This document shows, in pieces, positions 35,211 to 42,923 of a stretch of DNA of 53,484 nucleotides. Both the position numbers and the translations under genes were made by a program. Source of the DNA: an uncultured Acetatifactor sp. (lineage in GTDB: Bacteria > Bacillota > Clostridia > Lachnospirales > Lachnospiraceae); the NCBI GenBank assembly GCA_910585015.1, contig CAJUCT010000031.1, positions 1 through 53,484 of the forward strand, in the 5' to 3' direction. Within the stretch, counting starts at the first letter, position 1. The number at the start of each line of letters is the position of its first letter. The notes under the pieces are model-generated. The model was not told where the DNA came from, searched no databases, and saw only the letters and a list, made by a program, of their open reading frames with translations.

Positions 35211-35645
35211 TTATGCTATCCGCTCAAGCCTTTCCTTGATGGTCCGCAGTTCCGTTTCCAACATGTTAACCCGTATCGCTATCATTTCCTTTTCATCATC
35301 TATTTTTGTAGCCTCCCGCAGTTTCCGATACAAATCCTGATGACCTTCCGCAACCCGCATAATGTTTGTGCGAATCTCATTTTCAAGGGTCAGCTTCATA
35401 CCTGTGACATCGCTATCCAGCTTATCCTGTTTTTCCTTAAATACACCAAATTCACTCTCCAGTCTGCCAAGCCTTTCCTTAAATTCACCGAATTCACTCT
35501 CCAGCCTGCCAAGCCTTTCCTTGAATTCACCGAATTCACTCTCCAGCCTGCCAAGCCTTTCCTTAAATTCACCGAATTCACTCTCCAGCTTGTCGATCTT
35601 GTCAAGTTTCACAAGAATCAGATCCAGTTTTTCACTTTCTGTCAT
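35211..35645 (-). CDS. Coiled-coil protein with four 14-residue repeats
   Basis: A 144-aa protein without a recognised family. After a short N-terminal segment, the 14-residue unit LESEFGEFKERLGR occurs four times (about residues 17-72), the last copy diverged. Two heptads per unit predict a continuous coiled coil. The C-terminal half is also helical. No signal peptide or membrane segment. The DNA shows three nearly identical 42-bp copies, so copy number may vary among strains. It lies between feoB and the hydrogenase on the same strand. Confidence 0.75.
   Translation of the reverse strand: MTESEKLDLILVKLDKIDKLESEFGEFKERLGRLESEFGEFKERLGRLESEFGEFKERLGRLESEFGVFKEKQDKLDSDVTGMKLTLENEIRTNIMRVAEGHQDLYRKLREATKIDDEKEMIAIRVNMLETELRTIKERLERIA
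35430..35597. repeat. 42-bp tandem coding repeat
   Basis: Units start at 35472, 35514 and 35556 and are nearly identical; an older, diverged unit precedes them. The period is a multiple of 3, so copy changes keep the reading frame of the coiled-coil gene. It is not CRISPR, since there are no spacers. Confidence 0.85.
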
Positions 35646-35938
35646 AATAAGTCCTCCTCGATTAGTTTCCCGCAGTTATCCTGCTCGTTGCGCAGGGGGC
35701 AGCAAATTCATTCCAGATAAACACTCCGAAAATCCCCTGCCTGTGTTCAGTTGCTCTTGTTTTGAATCTCAAGCATAGATTTCCTGATATTCTGAAAGGA
35801 GAAATGCTCTATCAACAGTGAAAAGAATATATGCTTTGAAAGCATAATAGCATATGCGAAAGAGAATTGCAAGCAAAAATTTGCTTTTTCCTGCCTGCCA
35901 TTCTCTTTCATTCCTAAAGAACTATTTTCCTCTCATTT

Positions 35939-37957
35939 TCATTGTAAAATCAGACTCCCGATCTGATACACCAGCGTGGTCACACCCCAGGCCAGCGCCA
36001 GTTCAAAGGCAATCATTTTCAAGGTAAAAGCCCAGGATCCGCTCTCCTTTTTCACGGTGGCCACCGTGGCCACGCAGGGCACGTACAACAGACAAAACAG
36101 CATCAGGCAGTAGGCGTTCAGCGGACCGAAGCCGGGATAGGCCGCCTGCACATTGGCGACGATGGTTTCCATGCCCGCCGCGGAGTTGGCATTGGACACA
36201 CCGAAGAGCACGGCAAAGCTGGATACCACCACCTCCTTGGCGGAAATACCGGATAAAAGCGCCACTCCGATCTGCCACATCCCCAGGCCCGCCGGTGACA
36301 GCACCGGCACCAGAAGACGTCCAATCACGGCTCCAAAACTGTCCGCGGGATTCTCCACCATGCCGCCTGCGCCGAAATTCAGTACAAACCAAATTGCGAT
36401 GGAGGCCAGGAAAATGGTGGTTCCGGCTTTAGACAGATAATCCCTCACCTTATTCAGCACATAGATCCGGATGGTGCGGGCGTTGGGCCTCTTGTACTCC
36501 GGCAGTTCGATCAGCAGGGAGTCATTGGTCTTGCCCTTTTCCAGCCTGTTGATCACCATAGCGGAGAGAATGGCAATGACCATGCCCGCCACATACAGGG
36601 AAAACGCCGCCAATCCCGGGCAGTCCGGGAAAAACATGCCGGAAAACAGCACATAGATAGGCAGCCTGGCCGAGCAGGACATAAAGGGTGTGACGATCAT
36701 AGTCTTGCGCCGGTCATGCTCCGTCTCCAGCGCCCTGGTGGCCATGATGGCCGGCACAGTACAGCCAAAACCCAGGATCATGGGCAGAAACGCCTTGCCG
36801 GACAGGCCCACTTTGCCCATAATGGAATCCATCACATAGGCCACCCTGGACATGTAACCGCTGTCCTCCAGCACTGCCAGCGCCAGAAAGAGAATAAAGA
36901 TGTTGGGCAAAAAGGTCAGGATACCACCCACCCCGGCTATGATGCCGTCCACCACCAGGGATTGCAGCCATCCCGCCACATGCATGGCTGTAAGCAGGCT
37001 GCTCACGGAATCGGAAAAAATCCCCAGTCCCTGCTCAAACACCCCTTTTAACAGATCACCCACGGTAAATGTCAGAAAAAACACCAGGCACATAATCAGC
37101 AGGAATATGGGAACTCCCAGCACCGGGTGAGTTAGCAGCCGATCTGCCCTGTCCGTGGTGGCCGCTTTTTGATCCCTGTGGAATAGGGTGTCCGCCACCA
37201 CATGCTCAATATAGGCATATTTACACTGGATAATCTCTTTTTCATAGCTGCGCTCCACCACGTTGGCAGTCTGGATGGGATGTTCCTCCCTTACTTCCTC
37301 GTCATCCTCCAGAAGCTTGATGGCATGCCATCTGACAGAGGAGTGGGTGGGATAATGGGCCTGCATCATCACGGACAGCTTGGCAATCTTGTCCTCAATC
37401 TCCTGGGGGTAGTCCAGAATATATTCCTCCGCCCCCTCCTCATAGTGGTGGATCACCGCATGGAGCAGGATATCCAGGCCGGCGCGCTTGGCGGCGGACA
37501 CCGGCACCACCGGTATTCCGCCCAGCAGTTCCGGCAGGCGGTGCAAATCAATCTCCATCCCCCGCTCTTTCACAATATCCATCATATTCAGGGCCAGCAC
37601 CACAGGCTTGCCCAGTTCCAGCAGCTGCAGCGTCAGGTACAGATTGCGCTCCAGGGCGGAGGCATCCACAATGTTAATGATCACATCAATATCATCATCC
37701 ATGACACAGCTGCGGGTAACTTTTTCTTCTATAGTATAGCAGGTCAGGGAATAAATGCCCGGCGTGTCCACCAGTTTGATTCCCATGCCCTCATACTCTG
37801 TCTCCCCCTCCACTTTTTCCACCGTGACACCGGGCCAGTTGGCCACCTTGAGCCGGGAACCCGTAAGGGCGTTAAACAGAGTGGTCTTGCCGCAGTTGGG
37901 ATTGCCCACGCAGGCCACATGAATATATTGCTTTTCCGGTGTATGTTGTTTTTCCAT
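35939..37957 (-). CDS. feoB: Ferrous iron transporter FeoB
   Basis: A 672-aa inner-membrane Fe(II) permease. An N-terminal GTPase domain has G1 GNPNCGKTT, a G3 DTPGIYSLT and G4 NMMD. A helical spacer follows, then two gate regions with many membrane helices (FLLIMCLVFFLTFTVGDLL, AFLPMILGFGCTVPAIMATR, CSARLPIYVLFSGMFF, VVSSFAVLFG). Length is normal for a single-chain FeoB. ATG 37957 has AGAGGAAACT before it. It follows feoA by 67 bp and is probably co-transcribed from the promoter at 38374-38402. Confidence 0.96.
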   Translation of the reverse strand: MEKQHTPEKQYIHVACVGNPNCGKTTLFNALTGSRLKVANWPGVTVEKVEGETEYEGMGIKLVDTPGIYSLTCYTIEEKVTRSCVMDDDIDVIINIVDASALERNLYLTLQLLELGKPVVLALNMMDIVKERGMEIDLHRLPELLGGIPVVPVSAAKRAGLDILLHAVIHHYEEGAEEYILDYPQEIEDKIAKLSVMMQAHYPTHSSVRWHAIKLLEDDEEVREEHPIQTANVVERSYEKEIIQCKYAYIEHVVADTLFHRDQKAATTDRADRLLTHPVLGVPIFLLIMCLVFFLTFTVGDLLKGVFEQGLGIFSDSVSSLLTAMHVAGWLQSLVVDGIIAGVGGILTFLPNIFILFLALAVLEDSGYMSRVAYVMDSIMGKVGLSGKAFLPMILGFGCTVPAIMATRALETEHDRRKTMIVTPFMSCSARLPIYVLFSGMFFPDCPGLAAFSLYVAGMVIAILSAMVINRLEKGKTNDSLLIELPEYKRPNARTIRIYVLNKVRDYLSKAGTTIFLASIAIWFVLNFGAGGMVENPADSFGAVIGRLLVPVLSPAGLGMWQIGVALLSGISAKEVVVSSFAVLFGVSNANSAAGMETIVANVQAAYPGFGPLNAYCLMLFCLLYVPCVATVATVKKESGSWAFTLKMIAFELALAWGVTTLVYQIGSLILQ

Positions 37958-38024
37958 AGTTTCCTCTTTTCTGCGTATCATCGGCTTTTTCAGAGAATCG
38001 GCATATAAACGGGCATGATGAAAC

Positions 38025-38258
38025 TCATTCCTTCTGCGGGCACTCGCTGACTTCGATATTGGTCGACAAATGTCTGCCCAGAGCCAGCCGTGTTCCTCTT
38101 ACCTGAATGATCAGCGCTCCGTGCTTTTTTCGGTTCAATACTCTGATTCTGGTGCCGTCATTGAGTCCCAGGGCCTGCAGCCGCCGGGTCACAGCCTCCT
38201 CCACATACAAACCCTCAACCGTATATTCCTGATCCTTCTGTGTCTCATACAATGTCAT
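38025..38258 (-). CDS. feoA: FeoA family iron transport accessory protein
   Basis: A 77-aa SH3-like cytosolic protein that assists FeoB. GLYVEEAVTRRLQALGLNDGTRIRVLNRKK and the terminal GTRLALGRHLSTNIEV segment match FeoA. ATG 38258 has AGAGGTGAGT upstream; the ribosome site is the end of the 76-bp repeat module. The longer frame to 38276 would start within that module and is unlikely. Its leader runs from the promoter at 38374-38402. Confidence 0.93.
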   Translation of the reverse strand: MTLYETQKDQEYTVEGLYVEEAVTRRLQALGLNDGTRIRVLNRKKHGALIIQVRGTRLALGRHLSTNIEVSECPQKE

Positions 38259-38262
38259 ACTC

Positions 38263-38338
38263 ACCTCTACCCGCATATCACGGGTTGCCCCCGTGTTACT
38301 GCGCTAATCAATATTTTGAAGTAAAACTTCCAAACCCT
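38263..38338 (-). repeat. 76-bp hairpin/RBS module, copy 3 (feoA leader)
   Basis: Same length and order as the two rex-leader copies. The first hairpin is GGAAGTTTTACTTC and the second pairs CACGGG with CCCGTG, a different sequence from CGCAG/CTGCG yet still fully paired. GATATGCGGGTAGAGGTGAG follows as the feoA ribosome site. Confidence 0.8.
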
Positions 38339-38373
38339 CGATACTGTTAATACATCTGCCATTTAACATGCTA

Positions 38374-38402
38374 ATTATAGTCCTCCTCCGCTAACCCGTC
38401 AA
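38374..38402 (-). promoter_or_regulatory. feoAB promoter
   Basis: Minus-strand TTGACG (38397-38402), 17-bp spacer and TATAAT (38374-38379). Transcription from here would include the whole 76-bp module in the leader. Confidence 0.75.
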
Positions 38403-38415
38403 CAAAAAGCGCATA

Positions 38416-38440
38416 AAAAAAAGATGCCTTTCGACACCTT
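38416..38440 (-). terminator. Terminator of the XRE regulator gene
   Basis: On the minus strand AAAGGTGTC, a GAAA tetraloop and GGCATCTTT are followed by further T residues. The stem contains two G-U pairs. It abuts the XRE stop codon. Confidence 0.65.
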
Positions 38441-38860
38441 TCAGCAAATCCCGCTGTTTCGCAGCGCCTGCTTGATCTCTTCGATCATATGTGACACTTC
38501 ATTCAGGGTTTTCACAATGTCATCCATGCGCGTCTTTTCGTTATCGTCAATAATGCCGTCCCGCATGATATCCACAAGATCTCTGGATATGCTGTCCATA
38601 TCCTGGGCATATCCCAGAAAACGAAGCACCAGACGGTCCATTCTGACATCCTCCTGTGAGGCAGGCTGATCTTTCAGCAGGAAATCCGTGGTCACATGGT
38701 ACAGTTCGCTGATCGCCAGCAGCTTTTCAATCTCCGGATAGGATGTGCCCAACTCCCATTTTGACACAGTCTGCCTGCTGACCTGCAGCGTCTCCGCAAG
38801 AGAAGCCTGAGACATGCCCGCCTGTGTACGAAGTGCATAAATCTTTTCCGCAAAACCCAT
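38441..38860 (-). CDS. XRE-family transcriptional regulator
   Basis: A 139-aa protein with a Cro/C1-type helix-turn-helix at residues 5-60 (AGMSQASLAETLQVSRQTVSKWELGTSYPE) followed by LLAISELYHVTTDFLL. The C-terminal half is a small helical domain without recognised ligand motif. It lies upstream of feoAB but is separated by its own terminator. Its target is unknown. Confidence 0.9.
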   Translation of the reverse strand: MGFAEKIYALRTQAGMSQASLAETLQVSRQTVSKWELGTSYPEIEKLLAISELYHVTTDFLLKDQPASQEDVRMDRLVLRFLGYAQDMDSISRDLVDIMRDGIIDDNEKTRMDDIVKTLNEVSHMIEEIKQALRNSGIC

Positions 38861-39031
38861 TATCGTCTGTATCCTCCCACCCCGATGTACTTTGATGCAA
38901 TCTCTCCGCTATAAATGAAAGTATTAAAAATATTCTAACACATTTCCCTACAATTGAAAACCAACCGAAATGTGCAGTTTTTTCCAACACAGGCAACCAA
39001 CAGTTGCCTTGTCCCGCATCTTTCAGCGCTT

Positions 39032-39069
39032 AAAAACAGGCTCCCCTGCGTCATGCCCGGAGAGCCTGT
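39032..39069 (-). terminator. Intrinsic terminator of ppa
   Basis: Minus-strand ACAGGCTC and GAGCCTGT arms enclose a GC-rich loop and are followed by TTTTT. It is 19 bp beyond the pyrophosphatase stop codon. Confidence 0.85.
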
Positions 39070-39087
39070 CTGCATCGCTGTCACTGT

Positions 39088-39648
39088 CTACCAGCCTTTT
39101 ACAAAGGTATCTATATAATTGTTAAGACATTTCTCAATAACCTGGACAGCCTCCTCCCGATTCCCTTTCTCGTTCACGGCTGTAGTCTTGTTTTCCAGTG
39201 CCTTGTACACCGTGAAGAAATGTTCCATCTCTTCCACCAGATGGGGCGGAAGTTCGGAGATGTCATGGTAGTTGTTGTAGTTGGGATCATTGAATGGCAC
39301 TGCGATGATCTTCTCGTCATTCTTACCATTGTCCAGCATGGAAATCACGCCGATGGGATAGGCCCGCACCAGTGTCAGAGGCTGCACCGGCTCCGAACAC
39401 AGCAGAAGCACGTCCAGTGGATCCCCGTCATCTCCGTAGGTACGGGGGATAAAGCCATAATTGGCCGGGTAGTGAGTGGAGGTATGTAGTATCCTGTCCA
39501 AAATCAGAAAGCCCGTCTCCTTGTCCAACTCATATTTGCTCTTACTACCCTTGGAAATCTCAATTACACAGATAAAATCAGAGGGTTTGATCCGGCTGGT
39601 ACTGATACTGTGCCAGATACTGCCATTCACCTGTTTCGTCTCGCTCAT
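39088..39648 (-). CDS. ppa: Inorganic pyrophosphatase (type I)
   Basis: A cytosolic enzyme hydrolysing pyrophosphate and driving biosynthetic reactions. The 186-aa sequence contains KSKYELDKETGFLILDR, HYPANYGFIPRTYGDDGDPLDVLLL with the metal-binding Asp triplet, and the PFNDPNYNNYHDISELP region. It is of usual length for the soluble family I enzyme. ATG 39648 has AGGAGG nine nt upstream; the frame to 39657 would start on the ribosome site. A promoter lies at 39798-39827. Confidence 0.93.
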   Translation of the reverse strand: MSETKQVNGSIWHSISTSRIKPSDFICVIEISKGSKSKYELDKETGFLILDRILHTSTHYPANYGFIPRTYGDDGDPLDVLLLCSEPVQPLTLVRAYPIGVISMLDNGKNDEKIIAVPFNDPNYNNYHDISELPPHLVEEMEHFFTVYKALENKTTAVNEKGNREEAVQVIEKCLNNYIDTFVKGW

Positions 39649-39797
39649 TTTATACATCCTCCTTGTCTAAAACAGCATTTATACACAACCAATTACATTT
39701 TCTTTCCTATGCCCCTTTGAGTCGATCACTGGCATTTTCGACAATTAGGGTTACTTCGGAAAATACGCTGAAAAAACACCTTTTCTATTGAAAATTA

Positions 39798-39827
39798 ATT
39801 ATAAACTATCCTCGGTCCCATGGTCAA
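39798..39827 (-). promoter_or_regulatory. ppa promoter
   Basis: Minus-strand TTGACC (39822-39827), 18-bp spacer and TATAAT (39798-39803). Confidence 0.6.
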
Positions 39828-39854
39828 TAGCTTTGCACAAAAAATTACCTTCAT

Positions 39855-39862
39855 CATACTAT
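39855..39862 (+). promoter_or_regulatory. Possible sporulation-type -10 of cotJ
   Basis: CATACTAT resembles the sigma-E type -10 CATACAAT and lies about 38 bp upstream of cotJA, as expected for a spore-coat operon. No convincing -35 was seen. Confidence 0.3.
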
Positions 39863-39899
39863 AATACTAACCAATCCCGCAAGATATGAAAGGAGCACC

Positions 39900-40073
39900 A
39901 TGAAAGATTTTGGTTTTGACGGCAACTGCGATAAGTTCCCTGTGGGCATGGCCTATGTGCCCTGGCAGCAGTTTGACAAAATCTGTGACAATCTGGAAGA
40001 AGGTTTCCGTGACGGAACCATATTTCCTGAACTGAATAAACCTTTTACAGGAAGGAGATGCGTGAAATGTTGA
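39900..40073 (+). CDS. cotJA: Spore coat protein CotJA
   Basis: A 57-aa protein. PVGMAYVPWQQFDKICDN and the following EGFRDGTIFPELNKPF are the recognisable core of CotJA, which helps deposit CotJC in the spore coat. AAAGGAGC precedes the ATG. Its stop overlaps the cotJB start by 7 bp. This marks the organism as a spore former or recent descendant. Confidence 0.92.
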   Translation: MKDFGFDGNCDKFPVGMAYVPWQQFDKICDNLEEGFRDGTIFPELNKPFTGRRCVKC

Positions 40074-40324
40074 GTCAGGAAGGAATGCGCATGTTAAACG
40101 ACATCCGCATCGTGGACTTTGTGCTGGTGGATCTGTCCCTGTATCTGGACACCCACCCCTTTGACCAAGAGGCCATGGAATATTTTAACCACTATGTAAG
40201 AATCAAGAATAAGATGAGCCGGGACTTCTCCATGAGATTTTTCCCTCTCACAACAGATCAGGCCGAATCTAAAAAAGAATGGAGATGGGGCGCCGCTCCT
40301 CTTCCATGGGAAGGAGAGTGTTAA
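40067..40324 (+). CDS. cotJB: Spore coat protein CotJB
   Basis: An 85-aa protein with the CotJB pattern: helical N-terminus, VDFVLVDLSLYLDTHPFDQE and a Trp-rich end EWRWGAAPLPWEGEC. The ATG at 40067 has GGAAGGAG nine nt before it; the ATG at 40058 sits on the ribosome site. It overlaps cotJA and is 3 bp from cotJC, the conserved operon order. Confidence 0.92.
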   Translation: MLSQEGMRMLNDIRIVDFVLVDLSLYLDTHPFDQEAMEYFNHYVRIKNKMSRDFSMRFFPLTTDQAESKKEWRWGAAPLPWEGEC

Positions 40325-40476
40325 GCTATGTGGAGTTATGAACGAAGACTGCAATTCCCGGTAAACATCAAGGAACCCAACGCCCAGCTGGCCCAGGCCA
40401 TCATCTCCCAGTACGGCGGACCCGATGGCGAAATGGGCGCCAGCATGCGCTACCTGGCTCAAAAGTTCGCCACCCC

Positions 40477-42183
40477 CTACAAGGAAGTGGCGGGACTTTT
40501 AAACGATATCGGTAGTGAAGCCTCAGAAATGGAGTTTTCTGAGGCTTCAGCTTTTTTTAGCGTTTCTAAAGCCCCCGTAACGCCCTTTGCTACCGTAAAG
40601 CTCCACTTATGCGGCAGCATCTTCAAATAAACATCTATGTGGTTTTTATCGTTGATTACCATCTTGTCGAGTATCTGGGTATAGTATTCGTCCTCGTACT
40701 GGATACCGTTAATCAGCTCGTTAATGGCGTTTTTTATATCCGCCATCAATTCCTGCTGTTTCAGTATCATTGTCTGCTGTTGCTCAATTCCCTCCGCCAT
40801 AGCCTTTAGCTTTTCAATATCCTCGTCATACTTGGCTCTTAGAGCAGTAAACTCGGTTTTGTCTATGTCGCCGCTTGTGTAAAGGTCTATAAGACCTGTT
40901 CGCTTTTTCTTGGCTTCTTCGATTTTCTCCGATAAGGCACTTGTGCTTGTTCCTGTTAGGTCTATCCGCATAACAGCATCAATCGTCTTGGTGAGATTAT
41001 CGACAACTTTCTGGCGGTTGATTTTCAGCTCCCTGCATACAAGGTACAACAAATAAATCGCATCCTCATTGCGGATACTCTCGCCAGAACAGCCCACTTG
41101 ATTACCCGCCTTGTCGATGTGTGGTCTGCCGTGGTTTGCCGCTTCATAGCAACGCCACGCCTTGTATCTGCTCCCGTCTTTGCGGGTCTTATATCGGGCG
41201 ACATAGCTTGCTCCGCATCTGCCGCATTTGATTTTCCCAGAGAACGGATAGCGGTTGCTGTGTTTTGCCTTACCCTCCTGCGAAAGTGATTTTGCATCCA
41301 GAATGCGGTTTGCCTTATCGAAAAGCTCACGGGAGATAATCGGCTCGTGGTGGTCTTTGATAATGACAAATTCCTCCTGTCCTCGGTTGTATTTCTTTTC
41401 ATGAGATAGGAAGTCTGGCGTATAGGTTTTCTTCTGAACTAAATCGCCGCAATACTTCTCATTGCGGATAACACGGAGAATAACCGTATTCTGCCATTCC
41501 TTGACACGCATTGGCTCAATGCCTTCTTCCCGAAGCTCACGGGCGATAACATGAGTGCCTTTTCCCTCGTCCACGAACTTGTGGAAGATAAGGCGGACGA
41601 TTTTCGCCCCATCCTCGTTGATAGTCATTTTCCCGTCCTTTACATCGTAGCCGAGCATACTGCGTCCGAACACAACGCCTTGCTCCATCTGGCGTTTCTG
41701 CCCCCATTTCACACGCTCGGAAGTCTTGCGGCTTTCCTCCTGTGCGATAGAGGACATAATGGCAAGGCGAAGCTCCGCATCGCCGTCCAAGGTGTTGATG
41801 TTGTCGTTCAGAAAGATAACGCCGACACCGTGCTTTTTGAGGTCACGGGTATAGAATATACTATCAAGGGTATTTCTCGCAAAACGGGAAATCTCCTTTG
41901 TAATAATCAAATCAAAATCGCCATTTTTTGCACACTCAATCATGCGGTTAAATTCTTTTCGCTTTTTCGTGTTCGTTCCAGAAATGCCCTCATCGGCAAA
42001 TATGGCATAAAGCTCCCAATCGGGATTACGCTCAATATACTGGCGGAAATATCGCTGTTGGCTTTCAAAAGAATTGGCTTGGTCTTCATTGTCCGTGGAA
42101 ACACGGCAATAGGCGGCAACTTTCTTTTTCGTTTCCTGCATTTTTCTCTCTTGGTTTAAGAGTTCGTATTGTAATGTTGGCAT
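40477..42183 (-). CDS. Large serine recombinase (ICE integrase)
   Basis: A 568-aa site-specific recombinase. The N-terminal resolvase domain has YCRVSTDNEDQ with the catalytic Ser and the RFARNTLD segment. The recombinase domain follows (about 165-290), then a zinc ribbon (KCGRCGASYVARY and later CYEAANHG...VGCSGES) and a coiled coil (about 410-480) as in TndX-type enzymes. It lies at the element's left end pointing toward the host gene and the last dozen or so codons come from cotJC, so the C-terminus in the excised circle would differ. The ATG is preceded by AAAGGAGAGG. Confidence 0.93.
   Translation of the reverse strand: MPTLQYELLNQERKMQETKKKVAAYCRVSTDNEDQANSFESQQRYFRQYIERNPDWELYAIFADEGISGTNTKKRKEFNRMIECAKNGDFDLIITKEISRFARNTLDSIFYTRDLKKHGVGVIFLNDNINTLDGDAELRLAIMSSIAQEESRKTSERVKWGQKRQMEQGVVFGRSMLGYDVKDGKMTINEDGAKIVRLIFHKFVDEGKGTHVIARELREEGIEPMRVKEWQNTVILRVIRNEKYCGDLVQKKTYTPDFLSHEKKYNRGQEEFVIIKDHHEPIISRELFDKANRILDAKSLSQEGKAKHSNRYPFSGKIKCGRCGASYVARYKTRKDGSRYKAWRCYEAANHGRPHIDKAGNQVGCSGESIRNEDAIYLLYLVCRELKINRQKVVDNLTKTIDAVMRIDLTGTSTSALSEKIEEAKKKRTGLIDLYTSGDIDKTEFTALRAKYDEDIEKLKAMAEGIEQQQTMILKQQELMADIKNAINELINGIQYEDEYYTQILDKMVINDKNHIDVYLKMLPHKWSFTVAKGVTGALETLKKAEASENSISEASLPISFKSPATSL
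40495..40518. other. Left attachment junction (attL) of the ICE
   Basis: The host cotJC match ends at about 40513. The recombinase stop codon (40477-40479) lies on the host side of that point, so the last residues of the recombinase are encoded by cotJC DNA. The exact crossover dinucleotide cannot be set without the other junction. Confidence 0.6.
40516..40558 (+). terminator. Terminator hairpin at the ICE left end
   Basis: Perfect 14-bp arms TGAAGCCTCAGAAA (40516-40529) and TTTCTGAGGCTTCA (40536-40549), then GCTTTTTTT on the plus strand. It would stop cotJ transcription from entering the element. The same DNA codes for the recombinase C-terminus on the other strand. Confidence 0.85.
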
Positions 42184-42290
42184 AAAACCTCTCCTTTCCC
42201 GACAATGACTTGCCGTAGTTTAAGTATAATGAATGCTTGCTTGTGTGTCGAATGTGCAAATAATGAAATCGCACATTTCTATATGTAAAG

Positions 42291-42312
42291 AGCCAAGCGG
42301 TTAGGCTTGGCT
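42291..42312 (-). terminator. Terminator of the SHOCT-like gene
   Basis: AGCCAAGC/GCTTGGCT arms with a 6-nt loop, followed on the minus strand by CTTT. It overlaps the stop codon at 42301 and lies upstream of the recombinase. Confidence 0.7.
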
Positions 42313-42501
42313 GCGGTTTTTCTGACTGTATTGCTTTTCTATTTCCTCGATACAGCGGCTATATTGCGAATGGGTCAAAAGCTCCCGTTTTTCCAAAGAA
42401 GCAAGTATTGACTTTTGAAGATGCAGATAAAACGCTGTGTATGCCTGTTCGGTGATTTGCGGAGCAGGCTCTCCGACATAAATGAACTCACGACATTTCA
42501 A
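42301..42501 (-). CDS. Small SHOCT-like protein
   Basis: A 66-aa ICE protein. Its C-terminal SILASLEKRELLTHSQYSRC resembles the SHOCT motif, a short helical oligomerisation element frequent in small mobile-element proteins. No other domain is visible. It lies between the MazF-type toxin and the recombinase on the same strand and may aid excision, but that is a guess from position. Confidence 0.6.
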   Translation of the reverse strand: MKCREFIYVGEPAPQITEQAYTAFYLHLQKSILASLEKRELLTHSQYSRCIEEIEKQYSQKNRSQA

Positions 42502-42560
42502 TCATCAACACCACCTCGCTATAATGTATTCATTAGGGTTTGTATGATATAACAGAGGGG

Positions 42561-42923
42561 TTAGTCCTTTTTTGAAATGCCGATGCTGATAGCTAAAGCC
42601 TTATCTACCAACATCATTAAACGCCTGTCAAAAGTACCGATGTACTCTTGCAGGCGTTGTTTGTCGAGCGTTCTGATTTGTTCAAACAGTATGATAGAGT
42701 CTTTTTCAAGGCACTCACAATCGTTCACGATGACATGAGTAGGCAAATTAGGCTTAGCGTGTTCCTTGCCTGTAATCGCTGCCACAATGACCGTAGTGCT
42801 GTGTTTGTTGCCTTTGTCGTTAGAGATAATAAGTACGGGTCTGTGCTTGCCGCCTTGCTCTGAGCCGACAACAGGATTTAATTTGGCGTAATAAATATCG
42901 CCACGCTTGATGTTCCTTTCCAT
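42561..42923 (-). CDS. MazF/PemK-family toxin
   Basis: A 120-aa mRNA endoribonuclease of the type II toxin family: RGDIYYAKLNPVVGSEQGGK, RPVLIISNDKGNK and TVIVAAIT are diagnostic. AGGAGGTCAATC precedes the ATG. No adjacent MazE-like antitoxin is visible on either side; a 590-bp stretch without a convincing gene lies upstream. ICEs of this group often carry such an orphan, which may be controlled from elsewhere in the element. Confidence 0.88.
   Translation of the reverse strand: MERNIKRGDIYYAKLNPVVGSEQGGKHRPVLIISNDKGNKHSTTVIVAAITGKEHAKPNLPTHVIVNDCECLEKDSIILFEQIRTLDKQRLQEYIGTFDRRLMMLVDKALAISIGISKKD

Larger units (their letters stand above)
40328..40630 (+). pseudogene. cotJC: cotJC truncated by ICE insertion
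   Basis: The first roughly 62 codons match the manganese-catalase-like coat protein CotJC (WSYERRLQFPVNIKEPN, QYGGPDGEMGASMRYLAQK, EVAGLLNDIG). CotJC normally continues with TEE-AHLE, which holds metal ligands, but here the reading frame leaves the family after DIG near position 40513 and reads mobile-element DNA to a stop at 40630. The product would be about 100 aa and lack nearly all the di-manganese site. The rest of cotJC should lie beyond the far end of the element, outside the window. Confidence 0.88.

Noticed and set aside
35430..35597. CRISPR-like array
   Set aside because: Units are contiguous with no spacers and encode heptad repeats in frame.
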